This document shows positions 24,033-35,800 of a DNA stretch of 64,000 bases, piece by piece; the stretch's first letter is position 1; each line of letters begins with the position of its first letter. The DNA lies in the NCBI GenBank assembly GCA_041946825.1, contig JBHGBD010000019.1:1-64000 (forward strand), in the 5' to 3' direction. The notes beneath the pieces are model-generated. The model saw only the letters and a list, made by a program, of their open reading frames with translations, made no database searches and was not told the origin of the DNA. Source of the DNA: CAZTHM01 sp041946825 (lineage in GTDB: Bacteria > Acidobacteriota > Terriglobia > UBA7540). A program made the position numbers and the translations under genes.

Positions 24033-25457
24033 ATGTCCGAACCACCCATCCTGATCGCGACTCTCCCGCCGGAGCGGCTCGTCATTCACCGCCGCTACCA
24101 GCCCATCGCGACATTCGTCATTCTGGGTCTGAACATTCTGCTTTTTGCCCTGATGACCCTTTCCGGCGGCTCCAAGTCGCCCGACGTGCTGCTGAATTTC
24201 GGAGCGTCGTACGGACCCTTCATTCAGCGCGGGGAATACTGGCGCCTGGTCATGCCGATGTTCCTGCACATCGGCTTCCTTCACCTGGCATTGAACTCGT
24301 TGGGGCTGGTGGTTCTGGGCCGCATCCTGGAGAGCGTCTACGGATACGGGCGCTTTACTTTCCTCTATGTGGCATGCGGCATCGGGAGTTCATTCCTCTC
24401 CATGAGATTCTCCCCGGCGGTTGCGGCTGGCGCCTCGGGGGCGATTTTTGGGATTGCCGGCGCCATGCTGACCATCGGCTATCTGCATCGCGCCGCCGTC
24501 CCCCGGCACTGGCGAAGGTCGTTTGGGGGAGGAATCCTCCCACTGATTTTAATCAATCTGGCATTCGGCTACTCCATCCGCGGGATTGACAACTGGGGTC
24601 ACCTGGGCGGCCTCATTACGGGGATCCTTCTCAGCGCCGTGCTGGCCCCACCGGGGATTGAATGGATTCCGGGGGCCGAGGAGGTGAGGCCTTCTCAGGC
24701 CGCGGTGGTGGTTCCAATCGTCATCGTTGCCCTGGCGATGGTGGCAGGCATCCGGCACTATCAGACTTCGCGCGTGGTGGCTCGGCTTCTATCGGAAAGC
24801 CTGCGCCTTCGCACGGCGGGCAAGCCCGACGAGGCCTTGCAACGCATCCGCGAAGCGTTTCGAGTGGCGCCGAGCGACGAACGTCCGCACGAAGAACTGG
24901 GAGCGCTTTATCTCAGCGAAAATCGCGTTGTGGATGCCATCCGCGAGTACCAGGAGGCTCGCCGCTTGAGCCCCATTTCCTCACGCGCGCAGTTGGGGCT
25001 GTCGAGGGCCTATCGGAGGCAAGGCGACCTGGCCAAGGCGCGAAAGCTGATCGAGGAGCTCGTCGGCGAGGAGCTTGAAACCGCCAACGGCCAGCGAGCG
25101 ATCGCTGACCTCTACAACGAAGAGAGGCTCTATGAAGATGCCATCCGGCACTATCAGACGGCACTGAAGATGGACCCCAACGACGCCGTGGCGCACAACA
25201 ACCTGGGCTGGCTCTATGCCACTTGCGGTGATGAGAAGTTCCGCAATCCCGCGTCGGCGCTCGAACACGCGAAAAGGGCGGTGGACTTGAGCCGGTGGAA
25301 GGAGCCGGCGTTCGTCGATACGCTCGCGGAAGCGTTCTACGTTAACGGGAACTTCAGCGAAGCCGTCAGGACGCAGGAACTTACCCTGAAACTCGACCCG
25401 GACAATAAAGAATACCAGGAGCATATGGCCCGCTATCGCAAGGCGGGCGCAAGTTGA
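24033..25457 (+). CDS. Rhomboid intramembrane serine protease with TPR repeats
   Basis: Protein of 474 residues. The N-terminal half has six or seven membrane segments with the rhomboid active site: Ser in G-A-S-G-A-I-F-G and His in W-G-H-L-G-G-L-I-T-G; H-I-G-F-L-H-L-A-L-N-S supplies the oxyanion-hole region. After the membrane domain (about 250) there are several tetratricopeptide units, for example A-I-R-E-Y-Q-E-A-R-R-L and A-I-R-H-Y-Q-T-A-L-K-M-D-P-N-D. The TPR part probably recruits partners or substrates. The gene begins 29 bases after a hairpin-like repeat and lacks an obvious ribosome-binding site. Confidence 0.9.
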   Translation: MSEPPILIATLPPERLVIHRRYQPIATFVILGLNILLFALMTLSGGSKSPDVLLNFGASYGPFIQRGEYWRLVMPMFLHIGFLHLALNSLGLVVLGRILESVYGYGRFTFLYVACGIGSSFLSMRFSPAVAAGASGAIFGIAGAMLTIGYLHRAAVPRHWRRSFGGGILPLILINLAFGYSIRGIDNWGHLGGLITGILLSAVLAPPGIEWIPGAEEVRPSQAAVVVPIVIVALAMVAGIRHYQTSRVVARLLSESLRLRTAGKPDEALQRIREAFRVAPSDERPHEELGALYLSENRVVDAIREYQEARRLSPISSRAQLGLSRAYRRQGDLAKARKLIEELVGEELETANGQRAIADLYNEERLYEDAIRHYQTALKMDPNDAVAHNNLGWLYATCGDEKFRNPASALEHAKRAVDLSRWKEPAFVDTLAEAFYVNGNFSEAVRTQELTLKLDPDNKEYQEHMARYRKAGAS

Positions 25458-25578
25458 CGAACAATTTGTGGCGGATCAAGCGCGGGATTTCCGCAACCGT
25501 ATTTCCCGCTGCCGCCGGGATGTGATATACAACCACGACGGTCCCCCGCCCCGAACACTCCCTCGAATCAGGTGAATC

Positions 25579-28500
25579 ATGCTTGTTCCTCTTTTTCGAA
25601 GCAGAATCATCGTCGCCTCAATACTTCTTACCATGGCAATTGTCGGCGTTGTGGTTTGGGGAGAACTGGCGCGGCCGGCTGCCCGCGCGCAGACCGCCAA
25701 CCCTCCGCGACTGGATGTTCCGTTCACGCTTTCTGTTCCGACGCCCCATGTCGCCTGGGGCAAGCCCTCGGCGGGGCCGCCGGTGCGGGCGTTCGTAATG
25801 CCCAGCGTCAGCGAGGGACGAACCCTTGTCGAGCTCGCGGAACGCATGGACCTCACATTTGACACGGTCATGATTGATGAGGCCTGGGACGTCAACACCT
25901 GGACGGTCGGGACGGACGAGAACTATGAAGCGCGCAACTACAAGCTGGCTTACAAGTATCTTGACGAGGACCTCGCAAAGCCGACCCAATACGATGTGAT
26001 GGTCATTCCCAGCCTGCACGGCTGGAACCGCCTGCCGGCGGCCTCACGCGAGGCTATCCGGAAGCGCGTCGAGCAAGGGACCGGTCTGGTCTTGATTCAT
26101 CCCACGACCGGCCTTCCGGCGCCCGACGACCCTCCGAGCCAGCGCCCCATGAACGATTTTGCCCCGGACTACGAAGTGCCTCCGGGCGAGGAACTGTGGG
26201 ACCTCTCGCCACTCGTCGGCGTACTGTCTGACCGGCTGAATTCGCGAGGCCATCGCGAGATACGGCCGGATGCCGTCGCCCCCGGGCCGTGGAAGCGCGT
26301 TCTCGAACATCCGATTACCACCAACCTGCCATTCGAATCCTTTCCTGCGGACTACTTGCAGCACTATCGCTACAAGCTCGGCAAGGATTCGACGCCGCTG
26401 GCTGTAGGGGCCGATGGCGAGCCGATTATTGCGACCAAAACGTACGGAAAAGGGAGGGTTGTGGCGATCGGGTATGTCAACACCGGGCTCTCGCCCCAAA
26501 TCGACCCCAAGATCCTTGGTGAACGCGATGATCACTGGTGGGAGTACGTGTATTCGATGCTGTGCCGTTCCATTCTTTGGGCGGCGGGCCGCGACGCGGC
26601 GCTGCGACTTCTGCCGATGAGCGTGGCGACAGACGCTGCGGGAAGAAGGTCAGTCCTGGCTCAAGTCGAGGACGCGGGTTCGCTCGCAAACGCCGCGATC
26701 ATGGCACAGATTTACAACGAGTGGGGTGAGCGGGAGGGCAGCGCGGGCCGTTCGTTCGATTTGAAGAAGGGAAGTAATGCCGTCAAGCTCGACCTGCCGG
26801 CGCGTCTCGCCGCTGGACGCCATTATGTGGACGTGATACTTCAGGCGGAGGGTAAGCACTACGATTGGGGCAGCATCTCTTTTGACATTGAGAAGCCTGA
26901 TGAGATCGCCAGACTCTCGACGGACCGCGCCTTTTATACGCGCGGCGACAAAATCCAGGTGAGCTTTGAGACGCGGTCGGGGAAGCCCGGAAACACCCTG
27001 GTGGAATTGCTCGATAACCGCGGGCGCCTGATCGGCCGGCGGCTTTCCGGGAGCGCAGGCGTCGCCGCTGTGCCGATCGAGGTCGGAAACTATACAACCA
27101 ATATCGGCTGCGTGCGGCTGACACTGCTCGACGCAGACGGCGCGAGGAAAATCGATCGCAAACAGGTGCGAGTCAATTTCCAGGCGCTCGACCGCGATTT
27201 TGGCGCCTACGAATTCATCATGCCCTGGTACGGGCCACCCAGTTATCAGCCCTGGATTCCGACGCTCGACGAACAATTCCGCAAGGCCGGGATCAGCGTC
27301 GTTGAGGATCCCGAGCGCAATTTCCGTTTGATCCGGCAAGTCCACACGCCCGGTTTTGGGGTTTACTGGCATTACCGACAGCAATATCTTGAGAAGAAAG
27401 ACAAGTTCTTGGAAACAGGCGACAAACGGTATCTGGCGCGCGATCCCGAGCTCGCCGACGACGCATGGCTGGAGAAACTGCGCGGCGTCCTGCGCGAGGG
27501 AATGGAGAAGTTCAAGCTCTACCGTCCGCTGGCATGGTATCTCGCCGACGAATCTTCGCTGACCGCTTATGGCGACCCGCTCGATCTCTCCTGGTCAGAC
27601 ATCGCGCTCAGGAAATTCCGCGATTGGCTGAAGACTCGTTATCCGAGCCTGAGCTTGTTGAATGCGGAATGGGAAACGAACTTCAGCAATTGGGACGACG
27701 TCGTTCCGCTTACAACCTCCGAGGCCCAGGCCAAAGGCAATTACGCCGGCTGGATGGATCACCGCACATTCATGGAAGAAGTTTTCGCCCACGCGCTGCA
27801 GGTTGCGGCGGAAACCGTCAAGCAAGATGATCCCGGCTCGCGGCCCAGCATTTCCGGAACACAAGTTCCCGGCCCGTCCAACGCCGTGAATTGGTACCGC
27901 CTTGACCAGATTGTGGATTACCTCCAGCCCTATTCCGACGGCGACCAGGACGAACTGCATCGCACCATGCGTCCGGGCCTGATCTTGACGGGATTCACCG
28001 GCTACCAGGATCACGGCAAAGTCCTGCGCCACCAGCTTTGGCATCGCCTCTTCCATGGCCACACTGGCGCGTCGCTCTTCTGGCATTACACGGCGCTCAA
28101 TGCCGATCTTACTCTCAGCGAGCAGGGCCGGGACCTGGGCGAGACGATCGACGAATTCCGGAACGAGGGCCTGGCGCTGCTGCTGCGCGGCGCGGAGCGC
28201 GAGAATTCCGGCATCGCCGTGCACTATTCGCTCCTCAGCGTGCGCGGACAATGGATCACCGACGGCCACATCCAGCCGCACGAAGTCGCGAACGGCGATT
28301 CCACCTCCGCGCACCTCAAGCGATTTCACCAGAACCGCAGCGCCTGGCTGCAGGCTCTGCACGATGCGGGCTATCAATTCGATTTGCTCCCCACCGAGCA
28401 GATTGACGCCGGAAAGCTCGCGAACTACCGCGTTCTGATTCTCCCGGATTCGATTGCTTTGTCGGATTCGGAGGTCGATGCCATCCGGAACTTCGTCCAG

Positions 28501-29511
28501 AATGGGGGCCTGCTTCTGAGTGACGTCGAAACCGGTTTGATGAACGGCCACGCGCGCTGGCAGGCGGCGGGCCGGCTCGATGACGTGCTCGGTGTGCAGC
28601 GCATTCAATTGCGTTCGGCGGCCGATGGCGCCGCGAGCGCCAAGCTCCGTGTCGCGCTGAGCGCCGGACCGGCGGAGTTTGAAGTCACGCCTTCCGATCC
28701 CAAACTTCGCAATACGACCGGCCAGCCGGGTGCCGCGGCGGACGGGGCGCTGTTCTTGATGGATAATCGCTACGGCTCCGGCCGCTCCATCACGTTCAAT
28801 TTCTGGATGAAAGATTACGAGCGCCAGCGGAGGTCAGGGGCGCAAGCGGGGCTTATCGCGCTTCTCCGTGATTATCTTTCCCTGGCCGGAGTCCACTCGG
28901 TCGCGGACGTGCGCAAAGCTTCAGGCGAGCCGCTCTCTTGTTCGGAGGTTGTGCGGTATCGGAAAGGCAGGGCAATATATCTGGCGGTCCTCCCTGAGCC
29001 CGACTGCCCTGACGCTGGCATGGCCACTCTGAATTTGCCCTCGCCGGCATACGTGTATGATTTGCGCGCGCATCGCGCTTTGGGGAGAGTCGCGCGGGCC
29101 AGCGGCCGGCTGATTCCCGGCGAGCCGCTGCTCTACGGCGTTTTGCCCTCGCCGGTGGGTCGTCTGAGTGTCAGCCTTGCAGGCCCTCCCAAAGCTCCTG
29201 CACAGGTGAAGACGGGTGACATCGCCAAATTCTCGATTCGCTTGAGCGCCCATCGCATCGGAGCACCACCATCGTCCCCGCTACCGGGCGGATCTTCCGA
29301 GGCCGCTCCCGAAAGCTCCATCCATGTGGAAGTGCGGAACGCGGCGGGGAAGGAACTCGACCATTACGCCGCAAACTTGGTCTTGGTGAATGGCGCTGCA
29401 GAGTTCACGCTGCCCCTTGCCCTGGACGACGTTCCCGGCCCTTGGCGCGTGACCGTGCGCGAGCCCTTCGCGCACCAAACGGCAAGCGCGACGTTTACGG
29501 TGGCGAAGTAG
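25579..29511 (+). CDS. Large exported beta-galactosidase-like glycoside hydrolase (GH42-related)
   Basis: Protein of 1310 residues with an N-terminal signal anchor (about 10-33). Three kinds of domain can be seen. Residues about 70-250 resemble a ThuA/glutamine-amidotransferase-like fold (Y-D-V-M-V-I-P-S-L-H-G-W). The centre resembles the GH42 TIM barrel, with W-Y-L-A-D-E658-S-S as the probable acid/base region. Residues about 920-1030 resemble the GH42 trimerisation domain (Y-R-V-L-I-L-P-D-S-I-A-L-S-D-S). The C-terminus is beta-rich. The usual N-E acid/base pair is D-E here, so the family placement is tentative. No sugar transporter is adjacent. Confidence 0.65.
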   Translation: MLVPLFRSRIIVASILLTMAIVGVVVWGELARPAARAQTANPPRLDVPFTLSVPTPHVAWGKPSAGPPVRAFVMPSVSEGRTLVELAERMDLTFDTVMIDEAWDVNTWTVGTDENYEARNYKLAYKYLDEDLAKPTQYDVMVIPSLHGWNRLPAASREAIRKRVEQGTGLVLIHPTTGLPAPDDPPSQRPMNDFAPDYEVPPGEELWDLSPLVGVLSDRLNSRGHREIRPDAVAPGPWKRVLEHPITTNLPFESFPADYLQHYRYKLGKDSTPLAVGADGEPIIATKTYGKGRVVAIGYVNTGLSPQIDPKILGERDDHWWEYVYSMLCRSILWAAGRDAALRLLPMSVATDAAGRRSVLAQVEDAGSLANAAIMAQIYNEWGEREGSAGRSFDLKKGSNAVKLDLPARLAAGRHYVDVILQAEGKHYDWGSISFDIEKPDEIARLSTDRAFYTRGDKIQVSFETRSGKPGNTLVELLDNRGRLIGRRLSGSAGVAAVPIEVGNYTTNIGCVRLTLLDADGARKIDRKQVRVNFQALDRDFGAYEFIMPWYGPPSYQPWIPTLDEQFRKAGISVVEDPERNFRLIRQVHTPGFGVYWHYRQQYLEKKDKFLETGDKRYLARDPELADDAWLEKLRGVLREGMEKFKLYRPLAWYLADESSLTAYGDPLDLSWSDIALRKFRDWLKTRYPSLSLLNAEWETNFSNWDDVVPLTTSEAQAKGNYAGWMDHRTFMEEVFAHALQVAAETVKQDDPGSRPSISGTQVPGPSNAVNWYRLDQIVDYLQPYSDGDQDELHRTMRPGLILTGFTGYQDHGKVLRHQLWHRLFHGHTGASLFWHYTALNADLTLSEQGRDLGETIDEFRNEGLALLLRGAERENSGIAVHYSLLSVRGQWITDGHIQPHEVANGDSTSAHLKRFHQNRSAWLQALHDAGYQFDLLPTEQIDAGKLANYRVLILPDSIALSDSEVDAIRNFVQNGGLLLSDVETGLMNGHARWQAAGRLDDVLGVQRIQLRSAADGAASAKLRVALSAGPAEFEVTPSDPKLRNTTGQPGAAADGALFLMDNRYGSGRSITFNFWMKDYERQRRSGAQAGLIALLRDYLSLAGVHSVADVRKASGEPLSCSEVVRYRKGRAIYLAVLPEPDCPDAGMATLNLPSPAYVYDLRAHRALGRVARASGRLIPGEPLLYGVLPSPVGRLSVSLAGPPKAPAQVKTGDIAKFSIRLSAHRIGAPPSSPLPGGSSEAAPESSIHVEVRNAAGKELDHYAANLVLVNGAAEFTLPLALDDVPGPWRVTVREPFAHQTASATFTVAK

Positions 29512-29567
29512 CAGGAATTCACGCTCAAGCAGGGAACTTGGGGGATGGCCGCTGGCAGGAGCGCCAT

Positions 29568-31256
29568 TTAGCGGTCCGCGCCGGCGCCCTGGGAGACAGG
29601 GGATTCCTTGTCGGGAGTGCCGGTTGGCTGCGGCGGTATTCCCGCCACGGGCGATTCTGAAATCGGGGCCGATGGGCCGGAAGCCGAAGAGGCCTGCTTG
29701 GTTGCCAACAACGCCGGCACTTCGGAGGGGCTGTGGCGCGCGCGCGCGTTTAACTCAATGATCGCCTTGAATGGTACGGAATAGTCGTTCCGGGCGTTCC
29801 AGAAAAGGTACCCAATCCCGCCTTTTTCACGCGCCACCTTCATCTGCGTATGGACGTAGTCCGGCGAATACGACCTGGTTTTCCAGGCGAAAGCCTGCAG
29901 CCAGGGGCGCAAGACGACATTGGAACCTGTGGTGACCTTGCGGAAGCGATCCATCGATTCGCCGATGAAATGTTCCGGCGCGTCGCCGGGCGTCGTGTAC
30001 CCGTCCATTCCGAAGAAATGCGAAGGGTAGACCATGGGCGAGAGCACGTCGCAGTGGCGCGCCATCTCTTCGATCTTCTGGCCGGTGTGCGCGAGGTCCA
30101 CGGGCCTCTCCCAGGCCATCACGCCGAAGACGTCGAGTGAAACCAGCACACCCAGCGGATGCAGCTCGTCGTAGGCGCGTCGCAGGAAATCCGTGATGAC
30201 CTGCGCGCGCGTCCATTCGGGCCGCTCGGACTGGAAACGAAACTCCGCGTCCGCCTGATCGCCCTCCGCCGGGAAGCGCACGTAGTCGAATTGAATTTCG
30301 TCGACACCCTTGCGGGCGGCGTAAGCGGCCAGAGCGATGTTGTAATCCTGCACCTCGCGTCGCGACGGATCGGCCCAGGTCAGTTTTCCGTTTTCGCGCC
30401 AGGCAGCCTTGGCGCGGCGCGATTGTACGGCCAGGTCCGGATGGTGCGTGGCCAATTGCTCGTCGCGGAACAGCGCGATACGCCCGATGGATTGCAGGTT
30501 CAGGCATCGGAGAAAGCGGACGAACTTGGAGAGACTGCGAATCGGCGGACGCTGTTTTTCGGGCGCCAACGGATGGCTGAACGAGACGTTGACGAGGCCG
30601 TCAAAATCCTTCAAATCGAAAACCACGGCGTTGCCGCCCAGTTCCTTCCAGCGTCGAATCAGCTCGAGCCCATGCGCGCTCCCTGCCGTGTAGCCGGTTA
30701 AGTAGATGGCGCGGATCTCGGCGTCCTTTGGGCGCGGATCAGGCCGCAGTTCTTCCACGGGCATCGTCTCGATGCCGGGAATCAAGATCTTCTGGCCGGG
30801 CTGGAGATGCTTTCCCGCGACGGCGGGGTTGGCCTGGCGAATCGCCGTCTCGAGCTCACCGGTCATCATGAACGCCGTTTGCGGGAGATAGCGGTAGGCG
30901 ATAGCCTCCACGCTCTCGCCCGGCTTCACGGTGTGAATGAGCGTCGGCAGGCCGGTGACCTCCGGCCCCGCGAGCGATGCGGCCTCCTCCGTCGGAACAG
31001 TGGAGAGCTGTCGCTCCGGTTTTTCTTCTATGCGATTCGTGTGTGGCCGTGCCGCCGGTGTTGCAGGCCGGCTGGGCCGCGCTGCGGCAGTGGTCCCCGA
31101 TGACTCAGATGGCTGCGCGGGCGCCGGAGAAGTCCTCGGTTTTCTGAGCACTGCTGTCTGAAGGGGAACTCGGGGGATGAAAGTTAGAATCCCGGAAGCG
31201 AACAAAAACAGGGCAAGAAGGGCCAGGAAGACACGACTTCGGTAGTGTTCGAACAT
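29568..31256 (-). CDS. LysM-containing putative glycoside hydrolase (DUF4015 type)
   Basis: Protein of 562 residues with an N-terminal membrane anchor (about 8-28) and a Pro/Ala-rich linker. A LysM peptidoglycan-binding domain follows (H-T-V-K-P-G-E-S-V-E-A-I-A, ending L-Q-P-G-Q-K-I-L-I-P-G). The catalytic-type domain starts at I-R-A-I-Y-L-T-G-Y-T-A-G and has V-V-F-D-L-K-D-F-D-G and E-I-Q-F-D-Y-V-R-F-P, the hallmarks of the DUF4015/COG1306 putative glycosyl hydrolases. The C-terminal 60 residues are low-complexity. A cell-wall-associated role is inferred from LysM. Convergent with the preceding hydrolase gene. Confidence 0.82.
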   Translation of the reverse strand: MFEHYRSRVFLALLALFLFASGILTFIPRVPLQTAVLRKPRTSPAPAQPSESSGTTAAARPSRPATPAARPHTNRIEEKPERQLSTVPTEEAASLAGPEVTGLPTLIHTVKPGESVEAIAYRYLPQTAFMMTGELETAIRQANPAVAGKHLQPGQKILIPGIETMPVEELRPDPRPKDAEIRAIYLTGYTAGSAHGLELIRRWKELGGNAVVFDLKDFDGLVNVSFSHPLAPEKQRPPIRSLSKFVRFLRCLNLQSIGRIALFRDEQLATHHPDLAVQSRRAKAAWRENGKLTWADPSRREVQDYNIALAAYAARKGVDEIQFDYVRFPAEGDQADAEFRFQSERPEWTRAQVITDFLRRAYDELHPLGVLVSLDVFGVMAWERPVDLAHTGQKIEEMARHCDVLSPMVYPSHFFGMDGYTTPGDAPEHFIGESMDRFRKVTTGSNVVLRPWLQAFAWKTRSYSPDYVHTQMKVAREKGGIGYLFWNARNDYSVPFKAIIELNARARHSPSEVPALLATKQASSASGPSAPISESPVAGIPPQPTGTPDKESPVSQGAGADR

Positions 31257-31383
31257 AATTCCAAGCTTCCTGAGCTACCCCTCGCAGGATATTAACACGG
31301 ATTTTCGCCGATGCAAGACGTACACGGCAGATTCCAGCGGCGCCGCCGGGAAACCTGCGAACGGGCATTACATCGACTTATCG

Positions 31384-32090
<707 letters not shown>

Positions 32091-32094
<4 letters not shown>

Positions 32095-32705
32095 TTGATT
32101 TCATCCTTGGTCATGATGTAGCCGTTCTGGGCGAGCCGCTTGCCGCCCGCGCGGTGGGCTTCCGCGGGCATCTCGTGGACTCCGGTCGCGTCAATCCACC
32201 GGTTGTAAAAATTGAACAACGCGCAGATGGTGATAGCGTCGTAAATCGCCTCGTCCGTCCAGCCGGCTTGGTGCAATTCGTCGATGTCGCGCGGACCAAT
32301 TTTGACAGATTCCCGATTCACTTTCACTACGAAGGCAAACAATTTCTTTTCGCGTTCGCTGATGGGGGCGCGAGTGTAATCCTCAAGCACCGCTTCGACC
32401 AGCGCCTGGTCGCCCAGCAATTCCGCCGCAACTGCGGCGTGGCTGCGAATTCAAAACGGGCAGTGGTTCTGCGCCGACGTGAACGCGGCGATAAGTTCCC
32501 GCATTCCGGGCGAAAGCGGCGACGGCCCGCGCATCACACCCTGTGTGAAGCCCTCCAGATACTTCGTCCGGTCGGGCTTGAAGGCGAACAGATAGAAGAT
32601 CTGAGAGATCGGCGCGCCCATCGCCTTCAATTGCTCGATCAGCGGAATGTAGGCGCTCTTCGGGTCGGGATTCGACTCGACATCGTGAAGGAACATGGGG
32701 TTCAT
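32091..32705 (-). CDS. Selenocysteine-containing AhpD-like / CMD-family peroxidase (TGA read as Sec85)
   Basis: Reading through the TGA at 32453-32451 gives 204 residues of the AhpD/carboxymuconolactone-decarboxylase superfamily, peroxidase-related subgroup. The active site reads N-H-C82-P-F-U85-I-R-S-H89, i.e. CxxUxxxH where AhpD has CxxCxxxH; Sec sits at the attacking cysteine position. The downstream half (A-A-V-A-A-E-L-L-G-D) continues the family without a frame change. ATG 32705 is chosen from AAGG 7 nt upstream; an in-frame ATG at 32804 lies among repeats. It is first in an operon with the deiodinase-like gene (GTGA overlap). Likely role: peroxide or organic hydroperoxide removal. Confidence 0.87.
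32425..32438 (-). promoter_or_regulatory. Candidate bacterial SECIS element of the AhpD-like gene
   Basis: On the mRNA, GCCGC and GCGGC pair around the tetraloop AGUU. The loop begins 18 nt after the TGA, with G at +19 and U at +20, the same geometry as in the other two TGA-containing genes. Confidence 0.7.
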
Positions 32706-32738
32706 TTTCAACCTTCGGTCCACTTTCAAGGGTTCCCC

Positions 32739-32789
32739 GTCCTCCTGAGGAGTCCCGACGCCTTTTCGGGACGACGAAGGATCTCTGCA
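32739..32789. repeat. Dispersed hairpin repeat, copy 2
   Basis: Starts GTCCTCCTGAG, contains the stem GTCCCGA/TCGGGAC (32752-32772) and ends GAAGGATCTCTGCA. Same end sequences as copy 1 at 9179. Confidence 0.6.
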
Positions 32790-32809
32790 TTTTGCACAAC
32801 ACAACTGAA

Positions 32810-32846
32810 AAAGATCCTTTGCCCGCCGCGGCGGGCTCAGGATGAC
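32810..32846. repeat. Dispersed hairpin repeat, copy 3 (inverted)
   Basis: Opposite orientation to copy 2: AAGATCCTTT, the 16-base palindrome GCCCGCCGCGGCGGGC (32821-32836), then CTCAGGATGACGG. It lies 20 bases after the stop codon of the TonB-dependent receptor and could serve as its terminator stem. Confidence 0.6.
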
Positions 32847-32865
32847 GGTGGGCGCGAAATCTCCT

Positions 32866-35800
32866 TTAGAACAGCAACTTCAGCGCGAACTGCATCAATC
32901 GCGGCGGGCCGCTCACCAGAATCCGCCCGAAGTTGGGTGACGCCAGGTCGTTCTCCGGCAGCGCGAAGTTGGCATGATTGGTCAGGTTGAACGACTCGGC
33001 GCGGAACTGCAAATTCGCGGTTTCTCCCAGCTTGAAACCCTTCGACAAGCCGACGTCCAGGCTGCCGTAGGCCGGGCCGCGCGCGATGTTTCGCCCGGCG
33101 TTGCCGAATTCGCCGGCCTCGGTGTTGGGATCAAGGCGCCGAAAAGCGCTGCGGCTGATCCATTGTTCGGGTGTGTGCGGCGCCGTAAGATTGACGTCCC
33201 CCACCACGTCAGGTCTTGCCTCGGAGAATCCCGAGATTTCGGGATGCGAGCCCTGCAAGGCTACGTTCGCACTGTCATACACCGTAAACGGTGTCGCCGT
33301 GGACGCGATCACGATGGTGTTGATCTGCCATCCGCCCAAGACGGCGCGCGTTGCCGGGCTTGCCGAGGTGAGCCGCGGCAGTTCGATGATGGCGCTGAGA
33401 GTCAGCCGGTGCCGCGCGTCAAACAGCGACGGCCCGTGCTCGGCGGCGAGGTCGAAGGGATTCTGGGCCAGATCGTTCTCTCCCGAAACCAGGCGCGGCG
33501 CGGAGCCCGAGAGATTCAAACTGGAAACGTAGTCGAGCGTCTTCGAATACGTGTAGGAAGCGAGGAACCCCAGCGCGTTCGAGAAGCGCCGGGAGACGCT
33601 GATCTGGCCCGCGTGGTAAGTGGAATCGGTGGAGTTGGTGAGCAGGCCGACCGAGCCGTAGGTGCACGGCCCGGGCGTTGATGGACATCCCGCGTAGATG
33701 CGCCGCTGGTCGGCGTTGTCAATTGTCGCGCCGGGGCCGTACACCGCCGGGTTGGCTTCCACAAAGCGCGGCAGGTGCGTGCCCTTGGTCCCCACATAGC
33801 GAACGTCGAGCAGGAACGAACCCGCGAACGAGCGCTGCACAGATATATTCCAATTCTGGGCATACGCAGGCTTCATATTAACTTCGTTGGTCAGGATCGT
33901 CATGGGCCGTGGGAAGGTACTGATGTCGAAGGGGGGCTGGCCGTTGAAGGGATCGGCGTAATTCAAAAACGGCCCCGGAACCTGCTGCGCCTGCGTCCAG
34001 GGCAGGGCGCTGATCGCCGCCTGGAGCGGCCCGCCGGTGCCGTTGGCGAAGGGATCATAGAAGACCCCGTACCCGCCGCGGATGGAAAGCCTGCCCGCGC
34101 CCGTGGGATCCCACGCGAATCCGACGCGCGGCATCCAGCCCCGTTTGTAGATGGGCGAGATGCGGTCCGTCACGCCGTCGTCACCCGGGAAGAGCAGCCC
34201 CTCCGGGGCGTTCGAGAAGACCGAAGATTGGGCCCCCGGGACGAAAGCATTCAGCCGCTCGTTGGTCTCGGAGTAAGGCGTGCTGATTTCGTAGCGCAGC
34301 CCGAAGTTAAGCGTCAGCCTGCTGGAATACCGCCATTCGTCCTGGGCATAGCCCGCCAGTTCCCACGTGCGCAGGTAGCGTTGCAGGTCGCCGCCCGCCT
34401 GGAAGAAGACGATGGGCATTCCCGCCAGGAAGCTGGCGAAGGGATCGCTGAACGGGAAGGGCACAAACACAAAAAATCCGTTCGACGCGATGCCCTGGAC
34501 GGCGTTGATCTGGTTGCGGCGGTATTCGCCGCCGAATTTCAGCGTGTGCCGGCCCTCGATGTGCGCCAGCGAATCGTTCAGCTCGAAAGTGTTCTGAACC
34601 GTGTCGCGCGGTCCGGTGATGGGATCGCCCACGCTCGCGTAGCCGTTGACGATGAAAAACGGCGGGCCTTCGGCTGCGGCCAGGGTGGTGTCATATTGGA
34701 ATCCCAGGTCGCGCGGCGGAGTGCGGTTGAAGCGCTGGTCGAAGAGAAACGCATGGCGGAAATACGATGCGCGGAGAGTGTTGAACGTGCGTCCGGAGAA
34801 CGAGTGGTTTTCCGAAATGGTTGCCGACTGCGTGGTGAGATCGTCCCCGACCGGGAAGCCCGGCACGTCCGCCCCCTTGATGGAAAGCGGGTTCACATTC
34901 GAACCGGTTCCGTACGAATAGCGGCCCGAGAGGCTGTCGCGGTCGCTGAACTGGTGATCGAGGCGGACGCCGGCCTGATCGCTGTTGTTCCGCATGATCT
35001 GCGTCGTGCGGAAGAGGTTGGGCGCGACGTTGCCGAGCGGGTAGAACTCCAGCACCTTCTCGGAAATGGGATTGATCGGGACCAGCCCCTGATACGGCCC
35101 GAACTGTCCCGTGTTGAAATCGAGCGCGAAGAGCGGCTGGCCCAGTTGGGAGAAGTCACCCAGGCGTTGCTCGGGCGTCGGCACGGTGGCGGTTTTGGTG
35201 ATGCCCTGGCGGTTTCGAAATCCTTCGTAATATCCGAAGAAAAACGTTCGATTGTGGATAACAGGTCCGCCCACCGTAGCGCCAAACTGATTCTGCTTGA
35301 GCGGCTCGACGCTCTCGGAGAAGAAATTCCGCGCATCGAAAACGTCGTTGCGGAAAAACTCATACACGCTGCCGTGGAACTCGTTCGACCCTGAGCGCGT
35401 CACGACGCTGGTCGTGGCGCCGCTCGTACCGCCATATTCAGGCGGCGCCGTGTGGGTCAGGATGCGAAATTCCGTGATGGCATCGACCGGCACGCGCAGC
35501 GCGAACGCGCCGTCCACTTTGTCCACGATATGCGCGCCGTCGAGCAGATAGTTATTCGACTCGGGTCGCTGGCCGTTCACCGCATAAGCCTGATTGGCGC
35601 GCAACGAGCCGCCCGCCGTGAGCACGCCCTGCGTGAGCGGCACGACTCCCACCTGAAGCAAGCCGAGTTGCGTGAAGTTCCGCCCATTGAGCGGCAGGTC
35701 GAGAATCTCGCGCCCCGAGACCACTTTCCCTAATACGTTGGTGCTCGTATCGATCTGCGACGGGGCAGCTTCCACCTGGATGGTTTCGTGCGTGGCGGCC

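Noticed and set aside
33775..35394. 539-residue open frame antisense to the TonB-dependent receptor
   Set aside because: Composition is Arg/Val/Glu-rich shadow sequence; the minus strand encodes a complete receptor.
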